Source of the DNA: JBBIJH01 sp037446075
GTDB taxonomy: Bacteria > Bacteroidota > Ignavibacteria > UBA10030 > JAHEZR01
DNA length: 30,555 bases
Direction: 5' to 3'
Assembly (NCBI GenBank): GCA_037446075.1
Contig: JBBIJH010000017.1
Span: forward strand, 1-30,555
In this document: positions 7,594 to 16,193 of the stretch, one piece after another
How the letters are laid out: each line of letters starts with the position of its first letter
Numbering within the stretch: the stretch's first letter is position 1
Notes under the pieces: generated by a model
What the model was told of the DNA's origin: nothing
The model's database searches: none
The model's input: the letters and a program-made list of their open reading frames with translations, nothing else
Translations under genes and position numbers: made by a program

Positions 7594-10500
7594 ATGAAAA
7601 CATCCCGTCGTGAGTTTCTAAGAAACATGGGGGTGGTTAGTCTAGGCGTTGCAACCATTTCCCTCGACAAGTTTGAGACTCTCCAGTTCATCAGAAAGAT
7701 CGACAACCCTCTCGCCTTCTATCCCGATCGAGATTGGGAGAAAATCTATCGCAACCAGTACCGGTACGACCGCACCTTCACCTACATTTGCGCGCCGAAT
7801 GACACGCACAATTGCCGACTGCGTGCATTCGTCCGCAACGGCATTGTCGTGCGCATCGAGCAGAATTACGACGCAACGGAGGTGAGCGATCTCTACGGCA
7901 ACAAAATTCCGCCCTCGTGGAACCCGCGCGGCTGCCTCAAGGGCTACACGTACATTCGCCGCATGTACGGTCCCTACCGCGTGAAGTACCCGATGATTCG
8001 CAAAGGATGGAAAGAATGGGCCGATGCAGGTTTTCCGGCCGACGTAAATGGGCAACCCGACCGGAAGTATTTTCGACGCGGGGAAGATAGCTGGCTGCGC
8101 GTGTCATGGGACGAAGTTTCGACATATGTAGCGAAAGGGCTGCTCAACACGATGAAGAAGTATGAAGGCGACGAGGGAGCGCGACGACTCAAAGCCCAAG
8201 GCTATCCCGACGAGATGATCGAAGCGATGCACGGTAGCGGCGGACAGGTGGTGAAGATTCGTCCGGGCATGTCGCTGCACGGTGCGCTGCGGCTTCAGGC
8301 GTTGAAGCGCTTTGCTAATATGCTCGCTCTCCACGATGAAGCCGAAGCGCGAAGACATCATCGCGAGCCGCTCGGCGCCCGCTCGTGGACGAACTACGAC
8401 TGGCATGGCGATTTGCCGCCGGGTCATCCGATGGTCACGGGAATTCAAACACACGACGATGATCATAACAACTTCCGCCACGCTCGGCTCTTCATCATTC
8501 AAGGCGTGAATTTTGTCGAGAACAAAATGTCTGATGCGCACTGGTGGATCGAGACGATGGAGCGCGGCGGCAAGATCGTCGTCATCGCCCCCGAGTACAG
8601 TCCTTCTTCGCAGAAGGCCGACTACTGGATTCCGATTCGCCCGGGAACTGACCCTGCTCTCCAGCTCGGCGTCACTAACATTCTCTTCAAAGAAAAATTG
8701 TACGATGCACCGTTCGTCAAGCGTTTTACCGACATGCCGCTGCTCGTTCGGCTCGATACGCTGAAGTTGGTCCGTGCCTCGGACATCTTTAAGGGATACA
8801 AGAATCGGGAACTGAAAGGCTACAGCATCGCGGTGCAGAAAATCGATCCCGAAGCACGTGAACAGTGGGGAGATTTCGTAGTGTGGGATGCGAAGACGAA
8901 GAAACCTGCTGCCGTCACGCGTGAAGATGTCGGCAAGTATGTTGACGAGCGGGGACTCGATCCGGCGCTGGAAGGGAGTTTCACGCTCAAGGATGTACAA
9001 GGCAAGCCGCTGAAGGTGAAGACGGTCTTTCAACTCTACAAAGAACTCTGCGCAGAATATGATCTCGCCACGACGCACGAGATCACCGGCGCGCCGCAGG
9101 AATTGATCGTGCGGCTCGCTCGAGACCTTGGCTCCATCAAGCCTGCTGCGGTTCATACGGGTGAAGGTGTGAACCACTACTTCCACTGCGACATCACGAC
9201 GCGGGGAACGTTCCTCTGGATGGCACTGACGGGCAACATCGGCAAGCCGGGGTCGGGCGTCGGTCATTGGGCGGGCAACTACAAGTTCTGCGTGTTCGAC
9301 GGACTGCCGAAGTTCAACGCCGAAGACCCATTCAACATGAATCTCGATTCGCAGGCGCACGGCTCGCAGGTGAAGCATAAGAAGTACTACAAGCCCGAAA
9401 ATCCTTGCTACTGGAATTACGAAGACCGTCCGCTCATCGTGCAGACGAAGGAGGGGCGCAAAGTCTTCACGGGCAACTCGCATATGCCCACGCCGACAAA
9501 AGTCGAATGGACGGCGAACGTCAATCTCTTGAACAACGCCAAGTGGGCGTACAACATGGCAAAGAATGTCGACGCCAACGTCGAGATGATCGTCATTAAC
9601 GAGATGGAATGGACGGGCAGTTGCGAGTTTGCGGACATTGTGCTCCCCGTCGAATGCTGGGCTGAGCTGACGATTCCCGACATGACGGCATCGTGCTCGA
9701 ATCCTTTCTTGCAAGCATGGAAAGGCGGCGTGAAGCCGATCTTCGACAACCGGAACGATGCGGTCATCATGGCCGGCGTGGCAGCGAAGCTCTCCGAACT
9801 CACCGGCGACCGGCGCTACCGAGACTTCTTCAAATTCATTCTTGAAGGAAAACCCGAAGTCTACCTCCAGCGCATTCTCGATGCAGGCACGACGACAAGC
9901 GGCTACAAGATCGACGAGTTGCTGAAGAAGGATGCCGCCGCGCTGATGATGTTCCGCACCTATCCTCGCATTCCCGGTTGGGAGCAGATCAACGAATCGA
10001 AGCCCTTCTATAACAAGACCGGACGCATCGAGTTCTATCGTGAAGAAGATGAATTCATCGAGTACGGTGAGAACCTGATTGTCCATCGCGAGCCGGTCGA
10101 AGCGACACCGTACCTCCCGAACGTCATCGTCGCCTCGCATCCAGCGATTCGACCGAAAGACTATGGGATTCCCTTGGATCATGCGGGCGCTGATGAGCGG
10201 CAAATTCGTAACGTCAAGATGCCGTGGCGGAAAGCAAAACTCACGAAGAACCCACTGTGGGAACAGGGCTTCCGCTTCTGGTGCCTCACGCCAAAGTCGC
10301 GCCACACCAACCACTCATCGTGGGCGGTGACAGATTGGAATTTTATCTGGAACAGCAACTTCGGCGATCCCTATCGAATGGAGAAGCGGATGCCCGGCGT
10401 CGGCGAGCATCAACTGAATATGAATCCCGACGATGCCAAAGAGCTTGGCATCAACGACGGCGATTACGTGTATGTTGATGCCAACCCTGCCGACCGTCCG

Positions 10501-10989
10501 TACAAAGGCTGGAGGCCCGATGATCCGTTCTACAAAGTCTCTCGACTGATGCTGCGCGTGAAGTACAATCCCTCGTACCCGCGCGGCGTGACGATGATGA
10601 AACACTCTGCGTTCATGGCAACGCCGAAGTCCGTGAAGGCACACGAGACACGGCCGGATGGACGCGCAGTCTCCGAAGATACCGGCTATCAGTCGAGCTT
10701 CCGCTACGGCTCACAGCAGAGCATCACGCGCGGTTGGCTGCAACCTACGATGATGACCGACTCGCTTGTGAGAAAAGACGTGATTGGTCAGCACATCGGC
10801 CAGGGATACGAAGAGGACACCAACTCGCCGAATACCTGTCCGAAAGAAACACTTGTGCGCATTACGAAAGCGGAAGACGGCGGCATGGGCGGAAAAGGGG
10901 TTTGGGATCCGGTGAAGACGGAACTCACGCCAGCGAACGAGAACGAGACGATGAAGAAGTATCTGAATGGAGAATTTCTAACATCATAA
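7594..10989 (+). CDS. nxrA: Nitrite oxidoreductase/nitrate reductase-like molybdopterin alpha subunit, Tat-exported
   Basis: The 1131-residue protein belongs to the type II DMSO-reductase family and most resembles the Nitrospira-type NXR alpha subunit (ICAPNDTHNCRLRAFVRNG, DLYGNKI, WNPRGC). A Tat signal (SRREFLR at residues 4-10) marks export as a folded protein. The FS0 cluster segment has C66, C74 and C114; where the NarG-type pattern puts another ligand, this protein has Asp70 (C-x3-D-x3-C-x39-C). The Mo ligand is predicted as Asp269 in YDWHGDLPPGHP, the counterpart of NarG Asp222. The C-terminal bis-MGD domain includes TPKSRHTNHSS near residue 899. It would work in the periplasm with the beta and gamma subunits encoded downstream. 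Nitrate reduction, nitrite oxidation or another oxyanion are all possible; the anaerobic flavour of the window slightly favours reduction. Its glycine and arginine codons look more GGC- and CGC-rich than nearby genes. Confidence 0.85.
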   Translation: MKTSRREFLRNMGVVSLGVATISLDKFETLQFIRKIDNPLAFYPDRDWEKIYRNQYRYDRTFTYICAPNDTHNCRLRAFVRNGIVVRIEQNYDATEVSDLYGNKIPPSWNPRGCLKGYTYIRRMYGPYRVKYPMIRKGWKEWADAGFPADVNGQPDRKYFRRGEDSWLRVSWDEVSTYVAKGLLNTMKKYEGDEGARRLKAQGYPDEMIEAMHGSGGQVVKIRPGMSLHGALRLQALKRFANMLALHDEAEARRHHREPLGARSWTNYDWHGDLPPGHPMVTGIQTHDDDHNNFRHARLFIIQGVNFVENKMSDAHWWIETMERGGKIVVIAPEYSPSSQKADYWIPIRPGTDPALQLGVTNILFKEKLYDAPFVKRFTDMPLLVRLDTLKLVRASDIFKGYKNRELKGYSIAVQKIDPEAREQWGDFVVWDAKTKKPAAVTREDVGKYVDERGLDPALEGSFTLKDVQGKPLKVKTVFQLYKELCAEYDLATTHEITGAPQELIVRLARDLGSIKPAAVHTGEGVNHYFHCDITTRGTFLWMALTGNIGKPGSGVGHWAGNYKFCVFDGLPKFNAEDPFNMNLDSQAHGSQVKHKKYYKPENPCYWNYEDRPLIVQTKEGRKVFTGNSHMPTPTKVEWTANVNLLNNAKWAYNMAKNVDANVEMIVINEMEWTGSCEFADIVLPVECWAELTIPDMTASCSNPFLQAWKGGVKPIFDNRNDAVIMAGVAAKLSELTGDRRYRDFFKFILEGKPEVYLQRILDAGTTTSGYKIDELLKKDAAALMMFRTYPRIPGWEQINESKPFYNKTGRIEFYREEDEFIEYGENLIVHREPVEATPYLPNVIVASHPAIRPKDYGIPLDHAGADERQIRNVKMPWRKAKLTKNPLWEQGFRFWCLTPKSRHTNHSSWAVTDWNFIWNSNFGDPYRMEKRMPGVGEHQLNMNPDDAKELGINDGDYVYVDANPADRPYKGWRPDDPFYKVSRLMLRVKYNPSYPRGVTMMKHSAFMATPKSVKAHETRPDGRAVSEDTGYQSSFRYGSQQSITRGWLQPTMMTDSLVRKDVIGQHIGQGYEEDTNSPNTCPKETLVRITKAEDGGMGGKGVWDPVKTELTPANENETMKKYLNGEFLTS

Positions 10990-11020
10990 TCAACCCGTAA
11001 GGCAAGGTAATCGCAGGACG

Positions 11021-11374
11021 ATGATCAAAGCGAAAAGGATATACGACCCACCACGGAAAAGCGATGGATACAGAATTCTGGTTGACAGACTTTGGCCGAG
11101 AGGTTTATCCAAAGGTAGTGCAAAAGTCAATGTATGGCTGAAAGAAATTGCACCGAGCAACGAATTGCGCACATGGTTTTCTCACGACGCTGCAAAGTGG
11201 AACGAGTTTCAAACGAAGTACGGGAAAGAGTTGACGCAGCAGTCGGAGGCGCTGAAACACATGAGGAAGCTCGAAAAGGAACACGGAGTCGTCACCCTCC
11301 TCTACGCGGCAAAAGATGAGCGGCACAACAATGCAGTTGCACTGAAGAAGATCCTTCAAAGAAAAAGAGGGTAA
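11021..11374 (+). CDS. DUF488 (YeaO-like) family protein
   Basis: This 117-residue protein has the DUF488 hallmark RIYDPPRKSDGYRILVDRLWPRGLSK at the start, then APSNELRTWFSHDAAKWNEF and the C-terminal VTLLYAAKDERHNNAVAL. The family is small, cytoplasmic and without an established biochemical role. It sits between the alpha and beta subunit genes of the molybdoenzyme, 31 bases after the alpha stop and 3 bases before the next gene, an unusual place for it. It may be an inserted passenger or an accessory factor; nothing in the sequence decides this. The start at 11021 is preceded by a weak CAGGA. Confidence 0.88.
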   Translation: MIKAKRIYDPPRKSDGYRILVDRLWPRGLSKGSAKVNVWLKEIAPSNELRTWFSHDAAKWNEFQTKYGKELTQQSEALKHMRKLEKEHGVVTLLYAAKDERHNNAVALKKILQRKRG

Positions 11375-11377
11375 GCA

Positions 11378-11650
11378 ATGGAAGAAGCTCGTCCAGAAGA
11401 TGATCGTTCCAACTTTGCATTGACGCATCACGCCGTTCCCGGCGAGCCGGGTAGAGATCATATCGCCGAGATGGCGGAAGCCTTCATCATCGAGTTCAAG
11501 CGTATGCGATGGACGGATGAGATGATTCTCAACGTGTTTCGGAACCCGTTCTACGCCGGTCCCTACTATGTGTACACAGAGAAGGGCGAGGAGTATGTCG
11601 TTTGCCTGTTGGATCGTGTGCGTTCATCGTGCAACGGACTAGTGGAGTGA
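11378..11650 (+). CDS. Unrecognised 90-residue protein in the nxr-like cluster
   Basis: I do not recognise this protein family. The N-terminal part is polar and charged; the middle is EMAEAFIIEFKRMRWTDEMILNVFRNPFYAGPYYVYTEKGEEYV, probably mostly helical. There are two cysteines near the C-terminus (VCLLDRVRSSC) but no clear metal motif, signal peptide or membrane helix. AGGG lies 7 bases before the ATG, and the start is 3 bases after the DUF488 stop, so the two are tightly coupled. An 87-bp gap then leads to the beta subunit gene. An assembly or accessory role for the molybdoenzyme is a reasonable guess from place alone. Confidence 0.72.
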   Translation: MEEARPEDDRSNFALTHHAVPGEPGRDHIAEMAEAFIIEFKRMRWTDEMILNVFRNPFYAGPYYVYTEKGEEYVVCLLDRVRSSCNGLVE

Positions 11651-11737
11651 TGGAAATGGATAACCTCCTTTCAACACTCCAATAACCCAGCACTCCATTA
11701 CTCCTGATGCCAAAATGTTTTCACAAAGGAGATACTT

Positions 11738-12910
11738 ATGCCCAAAGTTTTTAACTGGCAGTTAGGCCGCGAGATGGAATATCCCTACGAGGGCAAGCGG
11801 CCGAAGCGACAATTTGCAGCCGTCTTCAACATCAACCGCTGCATTGCGTGTCAAACCTGCACGATGGCGTGCAAGAGTACGTGGACGTACTCGAAGGGAC
11901 AGGAAGCAATGTGGTGGAATAATGTGGAGACCAAGCCGTACGGCGGCTATCCGCAGCACTGGGATATCAAGGCGCTGGAACTTTTAGGCGAGCAGCCGGG
12001 CTGGGACTCGAGCAAGGCGAGCGAGGAAAAACCGTACGGTGTGTATCAAGGCGAAACCCTCTTCGAGGCCGCGAAGACTCGTGCAACAGCAAGCGGGCAG
12101 CAAGCACTCGGCTATCTTCCGACGGAAAAAGAATGGCGCGCCCCGAACTTCTACGAAGACACTGCCTTTTCGAGACTCGCTTCGAAGAACGGAATCACCT
12201 CCGACGGCACCAAGCTCCCCGAACACCAGGCGTGGTTCTTCTACCTTCAGCGCATCTGTAATCACTGTTCGTATCCCGCGTGCCTTGCAGCCTGTCCCCG
12301 CGGCGCGATTTACAAGCGACCCGAAGACGGCATCGTGCTGATCGACCAGAGTCAGTGCCGCGGCTACCGAAAATGCGTCGAACAGTGTCCCTACAAGAAG
12401 CCGATGTTCAATCCCGAAACTCGCCTCTCGGAAAAGTGCATCGCGTGCTATCCGCGCGTCGAGGGCACCGATCCGCTGACCGAAGGCGAGCCGATGGTGA
12501 CGCGCTGCATCTCTGCCTGCGTCGGGAAGATTCGCTTGCAGGGATGGATTGACGATCCGGAAAGTCCCGTGTACTATCTCGTGCGAAAAGCAAAGGTAGC
12601 GTTACCGCTCTATCCACAGTTCGGCACGGAGCCGAACGTGTACTACATTCCGCCCCGTTGGGTGCCGCGCGGTTATCTGCGGCAGATGTTCGGCCCGGGT
12701 GTCGACCATGCGATCGATCGGTATGTGCATCCCGGCCACGAGCTGCTCGGTGTGTTGCAGTTGTTCGGAGCGACACAGCGCTTGATTTACAGCTATGCGG
12801 TGAAAGATGATGAAGTGATCGGATACGGAAGAAAGGGGCAGGAAGTGGTACGCGTCCCGATTGAGGATCCTGTCATCGTGCGGCCCGAGAAACATTTCAA
12901 CGTAACCTAA
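11738..12910 (+). CDS. nxrB: Nitrite oxidoreductase/nitrate reductase-like Fe-S beta subunit
   Basis: The 390-residue electron-transfer subunit closely resembles Nitrospira NxrB over its whole length (MPKVFNWQLGREM, WWNNVETKPYGGYP, FFYLQRICNHC, YYIPPRW, RQMFGPGVD). Four Fe-S clusters are expected. The first motif is C35-x2-C38-x2-C41-x3-C45, with all four cysteines kept; from memory, Nitrospira NxrB has Asp at the last one. Others are CNHCSYPACLAACP, CRGYRKCVEQCP (Tyr where NarH has Trp, a [3Fe-4S] site) and CIAC with a distant CISAC. There is no own signal peptide, as expected for hitch-hiker export with the Tat-carrying alpha subunit. AAGGAG lies 8 bases before the ATG. Seventeen of 30 glycine codons are GGC. 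The shorter length than the roughly 430 residues of Nitrospira NxrB comes mainly from the middle. Confidence 0.9.
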   Translation: MPKVFNWQLGREMEYPYEGKRPKRQFAAVFNINRCIACQTCTMACKSTWTYSKGQEAMWWNNVETKPYGGYPQHWDIKALELLGEQPGWDSSKASEEKPYGVYQGETLFEAAKTRATASGQQALGYLPTEKEWRAPNFYEDTAFSRLASKNGITSDGTKLPEHQAWFFYLQRICNHCSYPACLAACPRGAIYKRPEDGIVLIDQSQCRGYRKCVEQCPYKKPMFNPETRLSEKCIACYPRVEGTDPLTEGEPMVTRCISACVGKIRLQGWIDDPESPVYYLVRKAKVALPLYPQFGTEPNVYYIPPRWVPRGYLRQMFGPGVDHAIDRYVHPGHELLGVLQLFGATQRLIYSYAVKDDEVIGYGRKGQEVVRVPIEDPVIVRPEKHFNVT

Positions 12911-12914
12911 GCCC

Positions 12915-14420
12915 ATGAACCAGTACACGTCTTTTGAGGCTAGGATTATCTATACGTCACTGGCCATCGCCATAGGCGCTGGCTTCTTGATTGGTGCACA
13001 CCTAGCCCTTCCGATGGGGTTTGGGTGGAATCTCCCACAGCATTTCTCAGTATGGATTCAGGTTCATGGGCACCTACAGCTTGCAGGCTGGGTCAGCCTT
13101 TTCATGGTCGGTGTCAGCTTGTACTTCATTCCACGTTTCTTGAAAACGTCTCTTCCGTCGCCTCTGATTCCCCAGTGGGTTCTTCTTCTAATCGGCGGCG
13201 GTCTATTTGCCAGGTCATTGGCAGAATTTGTTATTGCATACACGCGACCCAGCTTTCCTGCTGAGGTTGCTTTAGCGTTGCTCCCTGCTGCAGCTTTTCT
13301 GGAATGGACGGGATTCATGCTGTTCATTGGAGCAATCGTCTTTATGCACGCCAAGAGTGAGGGCGCAACTGATCACTTCAAGACGGTGAAGCCATTTTTT
13401 CTTATGATGCTATTGGGGTTCTTTGTGTATGCTACTCTTCAATTCGTACAGGTTTTGTTCTTTGATGTGACAGAGAGGCTCCCTTGGAATCAATTCTCCA
13501 TCAGACTGTTCATGGCGTTCGCCTTGCTTCCAATGCCCGTTGCATTTGCCACGAGAACTCTTCCGTTATTCCTCCGCATCCCTTCTGTTCGGACTTCCTT
13601 CTACCGATTCGGCGTCGGTTACTTTCTGGCCACGGTTCTGATGCTCTTACCAGAAGTTCCTGGTATCTCTGGGATCGAGAGTGCTCCTCTCCTCGACGTG
13701 TCAAACGTTGCTCAGGTCGTCCGTAGTGTCCTCGTCATCTGGATGATGAGAGAGATGAAGCTGTATCAGAAGATGCTCATGCCGTCGGAGAAGTTTCTTC
13801 GGCGCTACTTTGGCCAAGAACGAAGTGAAGGATGGAAGGGGGTGCCCCTTCTCATGCGAGGCCGGACCGGCTATTTCGACGCTGGTCAGTTTGGACGCTT
13901 TGAGTTGCTCATCTATTCGGCCGTGTGTTGGCTTACGGTTTATGCACTTTTCGAACTCGCTAATGGCGTAGCAGCCCTGTGGCATCTGAATCCGATGTTC
14001 GGCCCCGATTCGATCAGGCACTCCTTCTTCCTGGGTTTCATAACGTTGCTAATCATGGGCATGGCAGTTCGAATGCTGCCAGGATTTGTTCAAAAGAATG
14101 GGGTGGCGTATCCCCATCACGTTCTCTGGTTAGCCGTACTGGGCAACCTTGCTGCCCTCCTGCGCGTCGCCCCCATTGCGGTCCAGGGGACGGGGCTTGC
14201 AAGCGATGAGGAACTGTTCGGGGTTTTGATGAATGGGTTCGGGCTTTCCGGCCTGGTCGCACTCCTGGCACTGATCCTCTTCTCGGTGAACATTGTGAAA
14301 ACCCTACGGCACGGAAAGGACAGAGTTATAGGGTTCGAGAAAGAGAAGCCGGAACTGGCCCTTCTTCCCAGTGAGAGCTCCACCTTGATCCGGCCGGAGA
14401 AACATCTACATCTGAGTTAA
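12915..14420 (+). CDS. NnrS-like haem-copper membrane protein
   Basis: The 501-residue protein is very hydrophobic, with about 12 membrane helices. The second helix region IQVHGHLQLAGWVSLFMVGVSLYFIPRF matches the conserved HxHxQLxGW segment of NnrS proteins, whose histidines bind haem and copper. Other conserved features are ATRTLPLFLRIP and the late GFITLLIMGMAVRMLPGF. NnrS proteins are linked to denitrification and help cells withstand nitric oxide stress; their exact reaction is not known. It starts 4 bases after the beta subunit stop with no good ribosome site, so it is probably coupled to it. An NO-related protein inside the operon supports nitrogen oxides as the enzyme's business. A membrane quinone or cytochrome partner for the enzyme is another possibility. 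Confidence 0.75.
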   Translation: MNQYTSFEARIIYTSLAIAIGAGFLIGAHLALPMGFGWNLPQHFSVWIQVHGHLQLAGWVSLFMVGVSLYFIPRFLKTSLPSPLIPQWVLLLIGGGLFARSLAEFVIAYTRPSFPAEVALALLPAAAFLEWTGFMLFIGAIVFMHAKSEGATDHFKTVKPFFLMMLLGFFVYATLQFVQVLFFDVTERLPWNQFSIRLFMAFALLPMPVAFATRTLPLFLRIPSVRTSFYRFGVGYFLATVLMLLPEVPGISGIESAPLLDVSNVAQVVRSVLVIWMMREMKLYQKMLMPSEKFLRRYFGQERSEGWKGVPLLMRGRTGYFDAGQFGRFELLIYSAVCWLTVYALFELANGVAALWHLNPMFGPDSIRHSFFLGFITLLIMGMAVRMLPGFVQKNGVAYPHHVLWLAVLGNLAALLRVAPIAVQGTGLASDEELFGVLMNGFGLSGLVALLALILFSVNIVKTLRHGKDRVIGFEKEKPELALLPSESSTLIRPEKHLHLS

Positions 14421-14432
14421 GGAGAAGCAACC

Positions 14433-16160
14433 ATGACATTGGAAAAGTCACTCCCCCTGTCGATCGTCCTCGGCCCTGTCGTCTTTATCTCCATAGCGGG
14501 ATTCGGCTTCCTGAACCAACCCTCGGGAGGCCTAGAGCGTGGAAAGTCCCTCTACGACCGTTATTGCTCAACGTGTCATGGGCTTGACGGTAGAGGGGAA
14601 GGGCCTGCGTCTGTATATCTGTTCCCTAAGCCACGTGATTTCACAAGAGGGATTTTCAAATTTCAATCAACACCCGTTGGCTCCCTCCCGACGGATCAGG
14701 ATTTGCTTCGCACGATCACGAGGGGGATGCCCGGCTCGGCGATGCCTGCTTGGGACCGACTCGGTGACGAGGAGCGGAGTGAGATTCTAGCCTATCTCAA
14801 AACATTCTCAGAGAGATTCCAGACGGAGCAGCCGACCGATATACTAACGTTTCCGCTGGAACCGCCGCGCACTCGGGACATGATCGAGGGCGGCAAGGCA
14901 GTTTATGCCTTGGCCGGCTGCTGGCGATGCCATGGGAAAACTGGAGCGGGAGATGGCCCATCTGCGAACGATCTGAAGGATGATTTCGAACAGCCGATTC
15001 GGCCGTACAACTTTACACGTACAGGGGCGTTTAAGGGTGGGGGAACACCGAAGGACATCTATCGCACATTCAGCACCGGAATCGGCGGGACGCCCATGCC
15101 AGGTTATGGAGAAGATGCCCTCATGATTGCTCGGGAGGACGTAGCTGACCTTACAAGCCTTGAAGGCCAGTACACCGAGGAGGAAATTCAACAGATCAGG
15201 GACTACGTTGAGAAGTGGCCGACAGAGAATCAGTTGAGTGAGATGACACCAACCCAACGCAAGGCCCTTGCAGATGAACGACGCTGGTCTCTTGTCTACT
15301 ATGTTTTGTCGCTGGCGGATCCCAGCAAAACCCAAATCAGTTACACCACTGCAGACCGACCTGTGCAGTCTTTTCGGGTTTCGTCCCTGGCGCCATTCGT
15401 AGCGCCATTCGCACCGGAATGGGATCTGATTCAAGGTGTTGAGCTTCCTCTGATTTCCCTGTGGCCGCGAGATACTCCGACGGATCGGGTAGTCGTGAAA
15501 AGCGTGACGGACGGCAAATCCATCGTCTTACGAGTTGAGTGGGAAGATCCAACGAAAGATGACGAGGCGCTCTACAATGCAAAGTTCGGGGATGCGGCGG
15601 CAGTACAGTTCCCACTGGATCCAACGACCGAGCCATTCTTTGCAATGGGAGATACGAACCTGGTTACCAATATCTGGCACTGGAAGAGCTGGTGGGAAAA
15701 AGATCTCCAGACCTACGTTGGCGTGAAGACAGCTTTCCCTCAAACGACGGTCGACTTCTATCCATTCGATGTTAGCGGGGGTTCTGCGGTAGAAAATTTC
15801 ATCAGCGCGGATTCTGCAAAGCGGCTCTCGATGGCATGGAACGCAGGTTGGGGGTCAGGGAATTTGCTGAGCGCTCAGACGAGGAACTTTACAGTTGAGG
15901 ATCTTAACGCAAGAGGCTTTGGAAGTTTGACCTGCCAACCGCCGGCGGATCAGAACGTCAGCGGCAAAGGAATCTGGAAAGATGGAAAATGGTCGGTGGT
16001 CTTCATGAGGTCACTCGAAGGCAAAGGAACAAGCGATGTGACACTGGGGATGGGCAGCACCACCCCGGTCGCTTTTGCCGTGTGGGATGGGTCGCTTGGT
16101 GACCGGAATGGGCAAAAGATGGTTACGAATTGGTACACGCTTACCATCGGCGTGAAATAA
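14433..16160 (+). CDS. Fused dihaem cytochrome c and ethylbenzene-dehydrogenase-type haem b gamma subunit
   Basis: The 575-residue protein has an N-terminal signal or membrane anchor (about residues 7-27). Then come two cytochrome c domains: C45-S-T-C48-H49 with a later GMPGSAMPAW Met ligand, and C163-W-R-C166-H167 with GIGGTPMPGY. The C-terminal half (about 330-575) is the ethylbenzene dehydrogenase gamma haem-b domain. Met405 in FAMGD and a Lys in the IWKDGKWSVVF segment are candidate haem b ligands, as in the known Met/Lys-ligated EbdC. The chain would carry electrons between the beta subunit and periplasmic carriers through one haem b and two haem c. AAGGAG precedes the ATG at 14433. A gamma subunit carrying its own dihaem cytochrome is not the usual NXR or EBDH layout. 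The gene is 12 bases after the NnrS-like stop. Confidence 0.87.
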   Translation: MTLEKSLPLSIVLGPVVFISIAGFGFLNQPSGGLERGKSLYDRYCSTCHGLDGRGEGPASVYLFPKPRDFTRGIFKFQSTPVGSLPTDQDLLRTITRGMPGSAMPAWDRLGDEERSEILAYLKTFSERFQTEQPTDILTFPLEPPRTRDMIEGGKAVYALAGCWRCHGKTGAGDGPSANDLKDDFEQPIRPYNFTRTGAFKGGGTPKDIYRTFSTGIGGTPMPGYGEDALMIAREDVADLTSLEGQYTEEEIQQIRDYVEKWPTENQLSEMTPTQRKALADERRWSLVYYVLSLADPSKTQISYTTADRPVQSFRVSSLAPFVAPFAPEWDLIQGVELPLISLWPRDTPTDRVVVKSVTDGKSIVLRVEWEDPTKDDEALYNAKFGDAAAVQFPLDPTTEPFFAMGDTNLVTNIWHWKSWWEKDLQTYVGVKTAFPQTTVDFYPFDVSGGSAVENFISADSAKRLSMAWNAGWGSGNLLSAQTRNFTVEDLNARGFGSLTCQPPADQNVSGKGIWKDGKWSVVFMRSLEGKGTSDVTLGMGSTTPVAFAVWDGSLGDRNGQKMVTNWYTLTIGVK

Positions 16161-16193
16161 CCCACTGTTAGAGAAAAATCGATCGGGTTGGTC

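Noticed and set aside
8402..8416. TGGCA...TTTGC inside the alpha subunit gene as a sigma54 site
   Set aside because: GG and GC are 11 bases apart instead of 10 and the site is inside coding sequence.
8104..10314. Long minus-strand open frame (736 codons) opposite the alpha subunit
   Set aside because: It is the mirror of a codon-biased gene whose plus-strand product is a clear molybdoenzyme; the minus product has no recognisable domain.
15675..15695. TGGCAC with GC 10 bases after GG inside the gamma subunit gene
   Set aside because: The -12 element is not TTGC and it lies within conserved coding sequence; chance match.
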